From NCBI GenBank assembly GCA_035504095.1, contig DATJSN010000021.1, positions 1-54,475 on the forward strand: a stretch of 54,475 nucleotides of DNA, in the 5' to 3' direction. Under the pieces are notes generated by a model, which was given only the letters and a program-made list of their open reading frames with translations, did not search any database and was not told the DNA's origin. The stretch is from DATJSN01 sp035504095 (GTDB lineage Bacteria > Planctomycetota > Phycisphaerae > WQYP01). Made by a program: the position numbers and the translations under genes. The first letter of the stretch is position 1. Each line of letters begins with the position of its first letter. Positions 1 to 9,200 of the stretch are shown here, one piece after another.

Positions 1-1
1 T

Positions 2-140
2 GAGATACCGGCCACGAGTTGCGATGATGCAAAAGGTCATGCGCTTTATAGACCCGGTGCTCTTTTTCATCGAGGCACTGTTGGCACCGATGACCGCACG
101 GATTTAATGAGCTTTCAGAGAGGCTTTGGGCAACAGTCCC
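2..140. repeat. Left arm of a 139-bp terminal inverted repeat
   Basis: The sequence is repeated in inverted orientation at 54337-54475 with the same length, no gaps and 5 mismatches by hand alignment. The inner edge reads CAGTCCC at 134-140, and the opposite copy starts GGGACTGTTGCCC, which resembles the end of an insertion sequence. One frame (3-107) is open to a TAA and would give a 34-residue C-terminus ending LLAPMTARI; the other copy keeps this frame and stop. That suggests the 3' end of a transposase-like gene cut by the window edge, but I do not recognise the family. Similarity to the other copy continues just beyond the arm, into CACAGAG-type dispersed repeat sequence. Confidence 0.8.
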
Positions 141-165
141 GCTCTCTGTGACCTCTGTGGCAAAT

Positions 166-1092
166 TTAGAACCGATCGAGGTTGTAATACTCTTCCACAT
201 TGGTCAGAAACAGATAGTTGCGGCCGTCGCATTCGGTAACCAGGCCGCTGACGATAAATGCGGTTTGTGTTCCATCGTCACCATCTTCGCTTTGAATGGT
301 TTGAAGCAGGTGGCTGGGCAGCAGGATAATCGGCGGCGATTCCATGCTCTGGCCGTCGGATCGAAAGGCAAACAGCCATTCCCCGGTCGCCGGATCGTGA
401 ATCAGTCTTCCAAATTGATCCCAGATGTATTGACCTTCCGGTATTGCGGCCCAGTTTTGCGATTTTTTTCCCTGGGCAACCGGAACATCCGGGGCAACTG
501 TTTTTGCCGGGATCGGGACGGCGCCGGAGGTTTCCAGTGGTTCGGTCATGTGATGGCTGATCAGGTTGGCGAGGATTTTCTGTGGGTTTTCTTCCTCGGG
601 GGAATTGGGGTTGATCGGAATCAGAGGCGTCGCCGGCTGCGTGGTTGATGCGGGTGAAGCAATATCCACTTCCGGATTCATTAATAAATACGCCTGGCCC
701 TGATAAATCGTTACCTGGCCGCTGATGGAAAATAGTCTTCCGGGCCTGTTGGCCATCTGCAATTCCTGTAAAGCGAGTGAAGGCAGCAGCAGGATGGAGT
801 TGGGTTTATTTGGCTCGGGTTTGGTAAATATAAATTCCGGGTTGCCCGAGGCATCGGCGGTGAAGGTGCCCTGGGCATTGGGAATGAGTTCGCCTTCAGA
901 AAATGCCGGGCCGTTATTTAATTTTGCCGGCATTGGTTTGGTTACCAGGGCCGGCACGTTTTCCGGAATGGGAACATAAGGTACGTCTTGAGGGGTGTTG
1001 TACCATACCGGTGTTTGTGCCAACGCGCTGGAGGCCGTGATGGCCGGCGCCAATGCGGCAATGGCAAATAATTTTATATTCCGGCAATGCAT
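166..1092 (-). CDS. Secreted two-repeat protein of unknown function
   Basis: A 308-residue protein with an N-terminal signal peptide (basic start, hydrophobic stretch, cleavage probably after SSALA near residue 25). Two similar modules are visible, about residues 65-140 and 215-300. Each runs from a short beta-rich segment through an (I)ILLPS.L(L)Q motif to ISGQVT.Y.G..YLLMN or VSGLVTECDGRNYLFLTN. Between them lies a Pro/Thr-rich linker containing ASTTQPATP. I recognise no enzyme motif, so the protein is probably periplasmic or surface-exposed. An AGGTGA sequence lies close upstream of the ATG. The gene stands alone. The coding call is solid; the function is unknown. Confidence 0.8.
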   Translation of the reverse strand: MHCRNIKLFAIAALAPAITASSALAQTPVWYNTPQDVPYVPIPENVPALVTKPMPAKLNNGPAFSEGELIPNAQGTFTADASGNPEFIFTKPEPNKPNSILLLPSLALQELQMANRPGRLFSISGQVTIYQGQAYLLMNPEVDIASPASTTQPATPLIPINPNSPEEENPQKILANLISHHMTEPLETSGAVPIPAKTVAPDVPVAQGKKSQNWAAIPEGQYIWDQFGRLIHDPATGEWLFAFRSDGQSMESPPIILLPSHLLQTIQSEDGDDGTQTAFIVSGLVTECDGRNYLFLTNVEEYYNLDRF

Positions 1093-1200
1093 GATTCACC
1101 TGGTAAAAGCTATTGTTGTCATTTTTCGCCGGCAGGCAACCATTGAGGTTATAGGGGACAGGTTACAGGGAACAGCGGGCAAAGAACGTTTGTGCGCAAT

Positions 1201-1236
1201 AAAAAAGCCGTGTGGAGGAGGGTAGGTCCACACGGC
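1201..1236 (-). terminator. Rho-independent terminator, minus strand
   Basis: A perfect 10-bp stem (GCCGTGTGGA at 1207-1216 pairing with TCCACACGGC at 1227-1236) has a 10-nt loop. On the minus strand it is followed by six U residues (1201-1206). It lies about 420 bp past the moxR stop codon and about 110 bp before the next minus-strand gene. This spacing fits the end of a separate short transcript better than the end of moxR. Confidence 0.65.
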
Positions 1237-1440
1237 CTGGCGGAGGAGGAAACGAGCCTGAGGCTAAGTGCATGGAGCAGAACACATGGTTCAAACCGAT
1301 GTATCGTGCAGCATCACGCACGCTGCTAACTTCGTGGCGGCTTGATGGGTAACAGGCTTTTAACCGCTGGAAGCTTGTTACCTTCTCAAGCCGTCTTAAC
1401 GCTTGTCATATATTGCAACTGGCGTGCCAATTGATGTGAT
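1201..1440 (-). ncRNA. Candidate structured non-coding RNA
   Basis: The 563-bp gap between 1092 and 1656 has no convincing gene, but it holds several nested stems upstream of a strong minus-strand terminator. The largest pairs 1338-1345 (CGGCTTGA) with 1386-1393 (TCAAGCCG), and inside it 1348-1354 (GGTAACA) with 1376-1382 (TGTTACC). A smaller hairpin built on GCAGC/GCTGC follows. I could not match it to RNase P, SRP RNA, 6S or a riboswitch class I know, and no clear promoter is visible. The 5' end is a guess. It could instead be a long moxR 3' UTR. Confidence 0.35.
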
Positions 1441-1655
1441 AAAAAAATTTGAGACGATTTTTTGCGAAAATTTTGGCTGGAAATGAGTAATTATTGGCCA
1501 TTCGTTAGGCAAAGTTGCGAATTTGAGTAAACTTGATGCCGTGGCTATGCATAACAGATGATCAAAAAATCACTTCATATGAGCAATTATGCCCAATAGA
1601 TAAGCAAAACCAACATTTGCGGAAATTCGTTTTCACAATTTGGTTCAAAGCCCAT

Positions 1656-2726
1656 TTAAGCTTTATAGGCTTCGGCTGATGGTTCCTTAATCGTGGCGAT
1701 TAACTTTTCAACAACGGCATCCGGATCAATCCCTTCAGCGTCGGCATTGAAATTGGTGATTATTCTGTGCCTGAGAACCGGTTTGGCCATCTGGCGAATG
1801 TCGTCGGTGCTCACATTCAGCCTGCCGCGCAAAAGCGCTCGTGCCTTGGCGCCCAAAACCAGATTCTGAGCGGCGCGGGGACCGGCGCCCCAGGTGATCC
1901 AGTCATTGATAAAGTCGGGCGTGTCTTTTTCGTGCGGACGCGTAGCGCGCACCAGATTCACTGCATAGTCCACCACATGATCGCTGACCGGAACGCGCCG
2001 GACCATTTTTTGAATGGACAAAATATCGCCCGCGGTCAGCACCGCCTGAGGTTCCGAATGCGCATCGGCGGTGGTGTTTTTAACAATCGTGCGTTCATCT
2101 TCGCGTTGCGGGTAGCCGACCTTGACCATGAACATAAACCTGTCGAGCTGGGCTTCCGGTAATGGATAAGTGCCTTCCTGTTCGACGGGATTTTGCGTAG
2201 CCAGAACGAAAAACGGCGGATCAAGCGGATAGGTGTGTCCGCCCGCGGTTACCTGGTATTCCTGCATCGATTGAAGCAGTGCGGCCTGCGTTTTCGGAGG
2301 CGTACGGTTAATTTCGTCAGCCAAAAGCATATTGGTGAAGACCGGGCCTCGGACAAAATTAAAAACGCGTTTTCCCGAATGAGGGTCTTCCTGAATGATC
2401 TCCGTTCCTGTGATATCTGAAGGCATCAGATCGGGCGTGAATTGAATGCGGTTGAAACGCAGGCTAAGAACCTTGGCCAGAGTGCTGATCATTAACGTTT
2501 TGGCCAGGCCCGGTACGCCGACCAGCAGGCAGTGTCCACGGGAAAACAATGCCAAAAGAAGCAGTTCCATTACGTCAGCCTGGCCGACGATCACTTTACG
2601 GATTTCCGTCAGCATGGCCTCGCGCGCCATTTTCAACTGGTCCAGCGCAGCGGCCGACGAACTCTCCGGCGTGGCGGTGACAACAGGGGTCCTGGGCCGT
2701 GGATCGGGGATTGGTGGGGTGGTCAT
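1656..2726 (-). CDS. MoxR-family AAA+ ATPase
   Basis: A 356-residue MoxR-type ATPase, a chaperone-like family that often acts on VWA-domain partners or in envelope processes. The Walker A motif GVPGLAKT, Walker B LLADEINR followed by TPPKTQAALLQSMQE, sensor motif ATQNPVEQEGTYPLPEAQLDRF and the C-terminal lid domain are all present. I chose the ATG at 2726 because the element AGAGGCTCT, with an SD-like GAGG, lies directly upstream. The longer frame back to 2822 would run through that element. MoxR genes are often followed by DUF58 and VWA genes; neither is present here, so the partner is unknown. Confidence 0.9.
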   Translation of the reverse strand: MTTPPIPDPRPRTPVVTATPESSSAAALDQLKMAREAMLTEIRKVIVGQADVMELLLLALFSRGHCLLVGVPGLAKTLMISTLAKVLSLRFNRIQFTPDLMPSDITGTEIIQEDPHSGKRVFNFVRGPVFTNMLLADEINRTPPKTQAALLQSMQEYQVTAGGHTYPLDPPFFVLATQNPVEQEGTYPLPEAQLDRFMFMVKVGYPQREDERTIVKNTTADAHSEPQAVLTAGDILSIQKMVRRVPVSDHVVDYAVNLVRATRPHEKDTPDFINDWITWGAGPRAAQNLVLGAKARALLRGRLNVSTDDIRQMAKPVLRHRIITNFNADAEGIDPDAVVEKLIATIKEPSAEAYKA

Positions 2727-2740
2727 AGAGCCTCTAAGAA
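2727..2740 (-). promoter_or_regulatory. AGAGGCTCT motif, site 1 (moxR start)
   Basis: On the minus strand TTCTTAGAGGCTCT abuts the moxR ATG. Its GAGG may serve as the ribosome binding site. It is one of seven related sites in the window. Confidence 0.4.
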
Positions 2741-2808
2741 TCTCACGCCCAATTGCGGCGTATGTTGCCGGTATTATAGAAGCCTTCCGTTTGATTTTGT
2801 TGCAGATT

Positions 2809-3960
2809 CTAAGCTCGATCATCCGGCAACGCCGCCAGCAGCCGGTCGATATCTTCCAGGGTGTTATAAAAGTGCGGCGAAACCCGCAGGCGGCCTACGC
2901 GCTGGGCGATAATTATTTTTTGGGCATCCAGGGCACTGACAATTTTAGAGTACTCCTGATGCATCGCCGTAAAACTCACAATGCCGCTGGTTTCGCCGGG
3001 CCGGCGGCTGGAAACAATTTTATACCCCTTTTGTGTAAGCCCCGCTATGAGCCGGTCGGTAAGCGCCAAGACTCTGCGGCTGATCGCGTCGATGCCGATT
3101 TTTAAAATCACTTCCAGCGAGGCGCCGAGGCCCAGAATACCCGGAATGTTGTAGGAACCGCATTCAAAACGTTTGGCATCGGGCCGCAGTGTAAAATTAT
3201 AATCGCCGTAATTTTTCGAGTTGATCACGTTCATCCAACCGACTTCCGGGCGGACGCCGGCGATCAAATCCTTGCGGCAATAAAAAATTCCGGCGCCTTC
3301 CGGCCCCAAAAGCCATTTGTGCCCGTCCGCGGAAAGAAAGTCGATGTTCATCGCTTTGACGTCCACGGGCATGACGCCGCAGGACTGGATGGCATCCACG
3401 CACAATAAGACGCCGCGCCGCCGGCATTCAACGCCGATCGTTGAGAGGTCAAAACGGAATCCACTGCCGAATTCCACATGGGAAAGCGCCACCATGCGCG
3501 TCGAGTCATTGATGGCATTAAGCACGGCTTGGGTATCGATGCGGCCATTTTGTTCCGGAAGCATCACGTGTTCCACGCCAAAGCGTTGTGCCAGGTCCAT
3601 CCAGGGATAAACATTGGATGGATATTCCACGGCGGTGCTGATGATGCGCTGGCCGCGCTTCCATTGAAGGCCGTTGGCGACAAACGCCAGCCCCTCGCTG
3701 GTGTTTTTAACAAAGGCGATTTCCTCAGGTTCGGCGTTGATAAGCTGTGCCGCCAGTTGCCGAACGGCGTCGGCACGGCGATACCATTGTCCGGTCAAAT
3801 AAGCGTCGTCACGGGCTTCGCGGGCGAATTGTTCGATAGCGCGAGCCGCGGAAGCGGAGATGGGCGCAACAGCCGCATGGTTAAGAAAAGTCCACTTGCG
3901 GACGATGGGAAATTCGGAGGCGATATCAAAGTCCGCGGGCAGCGGTTCAATGGCGTTCAT
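2809..3960 (-). CDS. Class V aminotransferase / cysteine desulfurase-like PLP enzyme
   Basis: A 383-residue fold-type I PLP enzyme of the class V aminotransferase family (NifS/Csd and isopenicillin N epimerase relatives). The PLP lysine is in SADGHKWLLGPEG, and the Asp of LCVDAIQSCG is the expected partner of the pyridine nitrogen. The N-terminal FLNHAAVAPIS matches the substrate-site motif. I do not see the catalytic-cysteine loop of true cysteine desulfurases near the C-terminus, so an epimerase, lyase or aminotransferase activity is equally possible. It reads in the same direction as moxR with an 82-bp gap. The substrate cannot be assigned. Confidence 0.88.
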   Translation of the reverse strand: MNAIEPLPADFDIASEFPIVRKWTFLNHAAVAPISASAARAIEQFAREARDDAYLTGQWYRRADAVRQLAAQLINAEPEEIAFVKNTSEGLAFVANGLQWKRGQRIISTAVEYPSNVYPWMDLAQRFGVEHVMLPEQNGRIDTQAVLNAINDSTRMVALSHVEFGSGFRFDLSTIGVECRRRGVLLCVDAIQSCGVMPVDVKAMNIDFLSADGHKWLLGPEGAGIFYCRKDLIAGVRPEVGWMNVINSKNYGDYNFTLRPDAKRFECGSYNIPGILGLGASLEVILKIGIDAISRRVLALTDRLIAGLTQKGYKIVSSRRPGETSGIVSFTAMHQEYSKIVSALDAQKIIIAQRVGRLRVSPHFYNTLEDIDRLLAALPDDRA

Positions 3961-4078
3961 AAGGCGCGCCAGTATAACGGCGCGGCTTGGTCCGCGCCGA
4001 GTCGGGAGTCGGGAGATGGGTGATGAGAGAAATATTTACCACAATCCCGATAGCCATCGGGAACGGCACGACGTTTTG

Positions 4079-4145
4079 AACCACGGATAACAGGGATTAA
4101 TCGGATGTAACCACGAAATGGACGAAAGACATGAACGAAAGCAAC
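4079..4145. repeat. Dispersed intergenic repeat (ACCACGGAT / ACCACGAAA type)
   Basis: A low-complexity, purine-rich stretch with ACCACGGAT...GGATTAATCGGAT and the near-repeats ACGAAA and GACGAAAGAC. It resembles the dispersed intergenic sequences at 5314-5385, 35616-35697 and 54225-54336 in style, although the units differ. No gene is visible in it. Confidence 0.4.
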
Positions 4146-4171
4146 GGGCTTTAGAATTAATTCTTCCGTAT

Positions 4172-4318
4172 TTAGCCTATTCTCACGAATGATCGCGATT
4201 TTAATGAGGAGAGTATGGAAAGCAGTTCGGGAACCAAAGGGCGAAGGTCGTCAATATGCATCGGCATCAGAAGCAGCCGAAATTCATGAGGAAGGTTTTC
4301 ATCGAGAAATACCTTCAT
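4172..4318 (-). pseudogene. Internally deleted DUF5615-like (PIN-like) toxin remnant
   Basis: A 48-codon frame overlaps the end of the DUF433 gene by four bases (ATGA), the usual arrangement of an antitoxin-toxin pair. It starts MKVFLDENLPHEFRLLL, a typical start of DUF5615 toxins. It then jumps to DDLRPLVPELLSIL, which looks like the family's C-terminal helix. The middle, holding the remaining acidic catalytic residues, is missing, and intact members are about 110-120 residues. The tail after LSSL looks random. I read this as a toxin inactivated by an in-frame internal deletion. Family assignment is from memory of typical members, without alignment. Confidence 0.6.
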
Positions 4319-4539
4319 CGGCCCGATGCCACCGCCGCATCTCGTTCGGCGTTGTGGCGGGAATTTTCCAGGACCGCCAGGACCTGTTCGCGCTTGACGC
4401 TGGGAAACTGCATCAGGAAGTAATCGACGTTATAGCCTTCTTCCAGATGGTCAAACAACGATTTCACCGGGACTCGCGTACCTGCAAAACACGGCGTGCC
4501 GCCAAGCACTTTTGGGTTTATCGTGACGACGTTTTTCAT
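4315..4539 (-). CDS. DUF433-family antitoxin
   Basis: A 74-residue DUF433 protein with the typical core: TINPKVLGGTPCFAGTRVPVKSL, then a helical HLEEGYNVDYFLMQFPSVKREQVLAVLE. The family binds DNA and usually forms an antitoxin with a DUF5615 PIN-like toxin encoded immediately downstream. Here the downstream toxin frame overlaps by ATGA but is truncated, so this antitoxin may be an orphan. The ATG at 4539 is preferred to the TTG two codons upstream. Confidence 0.85.
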   Translation of the reverse strand: MKNVVTINPKVLGGTPCFAGTRVPVKSLFDHLEEGYNVDYFLMQFPSVKREQVLAVLENSRHNAERDAAVASGR

Positions 4540-4588
4540 ATTCAACTAAATTCTATCATGCCAGACTTCATCGGTATAGTTTTTCTGT

Positions 4589-5146
4589 TTACTTTATGGA
4601 CTTTCGGCGGCGTAAAAAACGGATCAGCAACACGCCGAGCGTCAGCAGAACGGCTCCTAAAGTGCCGGCGCAATACGACATTAAATGGGCGGCAAAATCA
4701 GCCTGTTCCGCGGGAATGACATAGCCAGACTGCTGATGCTGCATTAGTGCCGCGTGATAGCTTGTGAATCCCGCCCCAAAAGCCAGCAATCCCATGCAAA
4801 AGAATATCGCCAACAGCGGGAAGAAGAGCATCCTTGCGGATATTCGCGGCCAGGTTCCAGCTTGTGCGGCCAGCGCAAGGACAATAGCCAATACAGTGGC
4901 CAGCGGCACGGTGGCAACAATCCCCCAGGCAAATGCAAGAATAGTAGGGTGGGTATTATGGAAGATGGCAGGCCATCCAAGATCAGGGTGGTCTACGGTA
5001 AAGTATTCTTTGCATACGCGAGCAGTTATTTGGTCATGCAGAATACCATAGGCCGCTGAGAGCGTAATGACCAAAAGAATAATCTTAATCAATTCGATGG
5101 ACGTTTTTTCCGGGATGGATAAGTTTGGACCCGTTTGCTGCCGCAT
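4589..5146 (-). CDS. Four-helix membrane protein of unknown function
   Basis: A 185-residue integral membrane protein with four hydrophobic segments, at about residues 20-38, 66-92, 103-125 and 155-178, ending in a basic RFLRRRKSIK tail. The segment following the first helix, YGILHDQITARVCKEYFTVDHP...THPTILAFAWGI, matches a widespread but unnamed bacterial membrane family that I know only as hypothetical. AAGGA lies upstream of the ATG. No partner gene is apparent. Confidence 0.75.
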   Translation of the reverse strand: MRQQTGPNLSIPEKTSIELIKIILLVITLSAAYGILHDQITARVCKEYFTVDHPDLGWPAIFHNTHPTILAFAWGIVATVPLATVLAIVLALAAQAGTWPRISARMLFFPLLAIFFCMGLLAFGAGFTSYHAALMQHQQSGYVIPAEQADFAAHLMSYCAGTLGAVLLTLGVLLIRFLRRRKSIK

Positions 5147-5456
5147 ACAGCAATATTTCCTTTCAGGCTTTGCTCCGGATTATATATTGTAAACTGCTCA
5201 AGCCGTTGGCTTTTACACCAACGATAATTCCGGCAAAGTAAATCCCGAACACGCGATATTATTTTTTGAGTCCGGGACAGACCTGCCGGCTCACCCCAAA
5301 GCTGTGGCCTATATGTCCTACCTCCTATCTCCTACGTTAGCCTCTGTGCTCATCTGTGGCACCCTGTGTCCCCTGTGGTGAACTTCTCGCTTTGCTCCCT
5401 TCGCTTCGCGGTTATGATTTAGAATCTCGTATGAAATTTGTCATAGAGGCCGGATT
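5147..5456. other. 310-bp intergenic region with dispersed repeat
   Basis: No gene is seen. Positions 5314-5385 hold a CCTACCTCCTATCTCCTACG and CTGTGCTCATCTGTGGCAC type stretch, similar to the CACAGAG-type repeats at both ends of the window. The mtnN ribosome binding site (AGAGG) lies at the right edge, about 10 bases before its ATG. Confidence 0.5.
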
Positions 5457-6215
5457 ATGACCATTGGGATTATCGGGGCGATGCCGGAAGAAATCGCACT
5501 TCTTTCCGATCGGCTGGAAAATATTACGCGACAAAAGAGAGGAACCAGGAATTATCTTCAGGGTAGTTTATTTGGAAAAAAACTGGTCTTGGTTTTTTCC
5601 GGATGGGGAAAAGTCGCCGGCGCCTCAACCGCGACCACCTTGATCGAAAAATTTGGGGTGGATTTTATTTTGTTTACCGGCGTGGCAGGAGCGGTGGCGG
5701 ATGATCTGCAGATCGGCGACATCGTCGTGGCCGACAAATTGATCCAGCATGATCTGGATGCCAGCGGTGTACCGGGCATCAAACGTTATGAAGTGCCACT
5801 GCTGGGAATTTCCACGTTTGCGCTTGAACCCAGGTGGGTTGAACTGGCGAAAAAGTCCGCCGGCAGATACCTGGCGGAAGATCTTGCCAAAGACGTGCCG
5901 ACGGAATTACGCGCTGAATTTGGAATAACCAGCCCTCAGGTGCGGACGGGGCTAATCATCAGCGGCGACCAGTTCATCGCCAGTACCGCGGAACTCCGGC
6001 GGCTCAGAACAGAATTACCCGATGCGCAATGTGTGGAAATGGAGGGCGCCGCGGTGGCCCAGGTTTGCCACGAACATGGGATACCACTGGCGGTGCTGCG
6101 CACGATGTCGGATAAGTCCGACCATTCGGCATCGATTAATTTCCCCAGTTTTATCCGGAAAATTGCCAGCCACTTCACCTGCGGAATCGCCGGGAAGTTT
6201 ATTCAGGAAGTGTAG
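5457..6215 (+). CDS. mtnN: 5'-methylthioadenosine/S-adenosylhomocysteine nucleosidase
   Basis: A 252-residue cytoplasmic purine nucleosidase that hydrolyses MTA and SAH to adenine and the thioribose products, in the methyl cycle and methionine salvage. Family marks: start MTIGIIGAMPEEIALL with the catalytic-site Glu, the LFTGVAGAVADDLQIGDIVVA loop, EMEGAAVAQVCHEHGIP, and SDKSDH with the catalytic Asp. It is slightly longer than the E. coli enzyme (about 230 residues) because of an insert around residues 140-165. The ATG follows AGAGGCCGG at good spacing. An AGAGGCTCT motif lies directly after its stop, before the next gene. Confidence 0.92.
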   Translation: MTIGIIGAMPEEIALLSDRLENITRQKRGTRNYLQGSLFGKKLVLVFSGWGKVAGASTATTLIEKFGVDFILFTGVAGAVADDLQIGDIVVADKLIQHDLDASGVPGIKRYEVPLLGISTFALEPRWVELAKKSAGRYLAEDLAKDVPTELRAEFGITSPQVRTGLIISGDQFIASTAELRRLRTELPDAQCVEMEGAAVAQVCHEHGIPLAVLRTMSDKSDHSASINFPSFIRKIASHFTCGIAGKFIQEV

Positions 6216-6226
6216 AGGCTCTTAGA
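6213..6226 (+). promoter_or_regulatory. AGAGGCTCT motif, site 2
   Basis: TAGAGGCTCTTAGA overlaps the end of mtnN and precedes the 1558-residue propeller gene by about 55 bases. It has the same orientation as that gene. Confidence 0.35.
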
Positions 6227-6279
6227 CGCGGCCTGAAGTGCGGGTACAATCAGACTAAGAAGATAATCGGCGATACAAG

Positions 6280-9200
6280 ATGCAGAGAGTTTCGTCTTTA
6301 ATCATTGAGCTTATCCATCCAGTGCGGCGATTTCGCGCGGTGGCGCTCATTTGTGCGACCGCCGCAATTTTCATGGCTTATCCGCAGAGCCAGGCTCTCG
6401 TAGTCAGTATTGTTGGTCCAATGCAACCGGCGCTGTCGGGCAACGAAACTTCAACAACCTTTTCTCGCGTTCACGTGGATGATTCCTTCGCCGCCGGCGA
6501 TCTGTTGCGCACCGCGGCGCACCTGGTTCAAAGCGGCCATCTCGAAGACGCCATTCGCACCTATCAGGATGCCGCCGATCGATATGGGTACAACGTTATT
6601 GAATCATCCGATGGTTCCTATATCAGTGTGCGGCAGGCGGTGTGGCAGACACTGTTGACGATTCCGGAAGTTCAGCAGGGCTTGTACGATCAAATGTATG
6701 GCATACAAGCCGCCCGGGCGATTGCCCAGGCACAACAAAGCGGCTCCCAGACGTCGGTGAAGGAAGCATGCGAAAAATACTTTCCATCCACCGCGGCGGC
6801 GGAGGCGCTGGAAAATATTGCAGGTTTGCAATTTGAGAACGGCGACTTCGCTTCAGCCGCCCAGACGTGGCTTTCTTTGCTGGATCATCCGGCGGAACAA
6901 AAACAGCAACCCGCGCTTCTGGATCATGCGGCGCTGGCCGCATGGCTGGCGGGTGAAAGTGATCTGGCGATTGGTTTAAAACAACAACTCGAGGCCGATT
7001 TTCCCGATGCACGGGGAGTGATCGATGGCCGGAACGTCAATTACGTTGAGCATCTTAAATCGGCGTTTGTTCCCGCAGTCTGGACGCAACAGGAACAGGA
7101 CGCCTCGGACTGGCCGGTATTTGGCGGCAATTTCAGCCGCAATCGCGCCGCGGATGCCGCCGCCGTTCCCGGAGCCGTGATGTGGTCGCAAGGGCTGGAT
7201 ACGCTGGCCACGCCGGATTTCGGTGTTGCCAGCACGGACAACGGCGACTGGCAGCAGCGCATCCAACAGCTTAACAACGTCTTTACGCAAGGCGCCGACG
7301 AAAATGAGGATACCGCTCCACAGGGAAGCTCCCAGATTTCTCCAATTTTATTTTCCTATCCGACATGCCGCGACGACGTGTTATACCTGAATCTGATCGA
7401 TCATATTGAAGCACTCGATATCGCCTCTGGTTTCAAACTATGGGAATACCCGTCGAATTGGTCCTTTGAGCCGCAGCAGTCTCTGGACAACATTACCTCG
7501 CTGATTGCACAGATGGATCATTATTCATGCACGCTCAGTGGAAGCCGCCTCTACGCTGTGATTAGCGTGCACGATGAAAAATACCGCCAGTTATGGCCCA
7601 TGTTCGGAAATTACGGCAACCTGCCCGGTTCTTCAGTGGCGTGTCTGGACGCGACCACGGGGCGGCAAATTTGGACTGTGGATGCGGCATCGCTGGGCGC
7701 CGGTCCCACGGGGTCAATCGTCTGGCCGGTTTGCGCGCCACTCGTGTCCGGTTCAAGCGTATACCTGGTGATGGCCGCCGTTGAAATTAATAGTGGACAA
7801 ACGTACATGTATCTGGTCCGTCTGGACGCGCAAACCGGCGGCCTGAAATGGAACCGATTTTTATGCACGATTTCCGGCCCCGTTTACGGTTGTTCTCCAC
7901 TGGACTTGATTCCCGCAATGGCCGATGGGGTCATTTATATTTGCACGGGGCAGGGTGCGAATATGGCCGTCGACGCCGACACGGGACGCATTAATTGGAT
8001 ACGTTTCACACCGGGGGCCGCGGCGGCGTTGGGCGCGGGGAATTGGGGCCAGCCGCAGCGCCAACTGCCATGGAAAATCAATCCGCCGATTGTCTGGAGC
8101 GACCTGGTGATCGAATATGAAAATGTCGCCAATAGTGCTTCGCATATTTACATTTATGACCGATGGACGGGGCGACTGATTCATTCCCTGGAATGTGACA
8201 ACCTGGACAACGCGTTTTTAACCGTTGGCGTTCTGGACAACCATCTGTTGACCGTCGGCGAAAGACTTGATGCGGTCGATCTGGAAACCGGACGCGTGGA
8301 CTGGCGAAGCCCGAATATCGGTGACGCAGGCGATTTGTCCGCGCGGCCTTTTTTAACGCGTGAGAATGTCTATTTGCCATTGAATTCGGGCGTGCTGCTG
8401 ATCAATGCCCACAATGGAACTTCCGGACAACTTTACCACTGGCCCAACGATCAATTGCATCTGGCCGGTGAACCGGGCAACCTGCTGGTGTCGGCGCATC
8501 AGCTTGTGGTTCTCAACGATCATTCGGCGGTGGGATACGCGAAGTGGGATGATGCACTGAGCTATCTGGAGTCGCGAATTGCCGAGTCGCCCGAGGCACC
8601 GGAGCCCTATTTGGTTTTGGCTGAAGTGGCATTCGGATCGCAGCACATCGATCTTTCGCAGAGCATGATGGAAAAAGCGGTTACGTTTGCCGCAGGCGGC
8701 GCCGCGGGCGGCATCATGCATGATCGTGTGTTCGACGCCGCTATGCATCTTGGGTCCATCCTGGCGACCAATTACGCAAAACGATCGGCGGCGATGTTCT
8801 ACTTTCAACAGGCCGGCAGGATCGCGGCATCGCCGGCCCAACAGGTGCAATGGCGCATATCGATGGCGGAGTTGAACCTGGCGATGAGCGATCATGATGC
8901 GGCGCTGAAACTGCTGGAAGAAATTTTGTGCGACCCGGTGCTGCGTCAGGCGCCTTTGGATCAGAATGACAGTATGCTCATGGCCGGTCCGGTCGCGGAA
9001 AATATCATCGCGCAGGAAATTATCCACGTCTGGGGGCGCGAAGCTTATACAACCTTCGAAACAGCCGCCGCAGCGCTTCTGGCGCAGGCGCAACAACCGG
9101 CTATCAGCCTGGACGCCCAGGCGAATTTGTACCGGAAAATCGTCGATGATTATCCAAACAGTATGGCGGCGATTACCGCGGCGCGCCAATTGGCGACCGA

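Noticed and set aside
4189..4719. 176-codon plus-strand open frame over the DUF433 gene
   Set aside because: The minus strand carries the recognisable DUF433 and DUF5615-like frames with a 4-base overlap; the plus-strand product resembles nothing.
5386..5456. SAH riboswitch before mtnN
   Set aside because: The sequence before the ATG is too short and lacks the conserved core and stems.
8353..9189. 278-codon minus-strand open frame opposite the giant propeller gene
   Set aside because: It lies wholly inside a strongly coding plus-strand gene with blade motifs; its own translation is rich in Arg, His and Cys and shows no domain.
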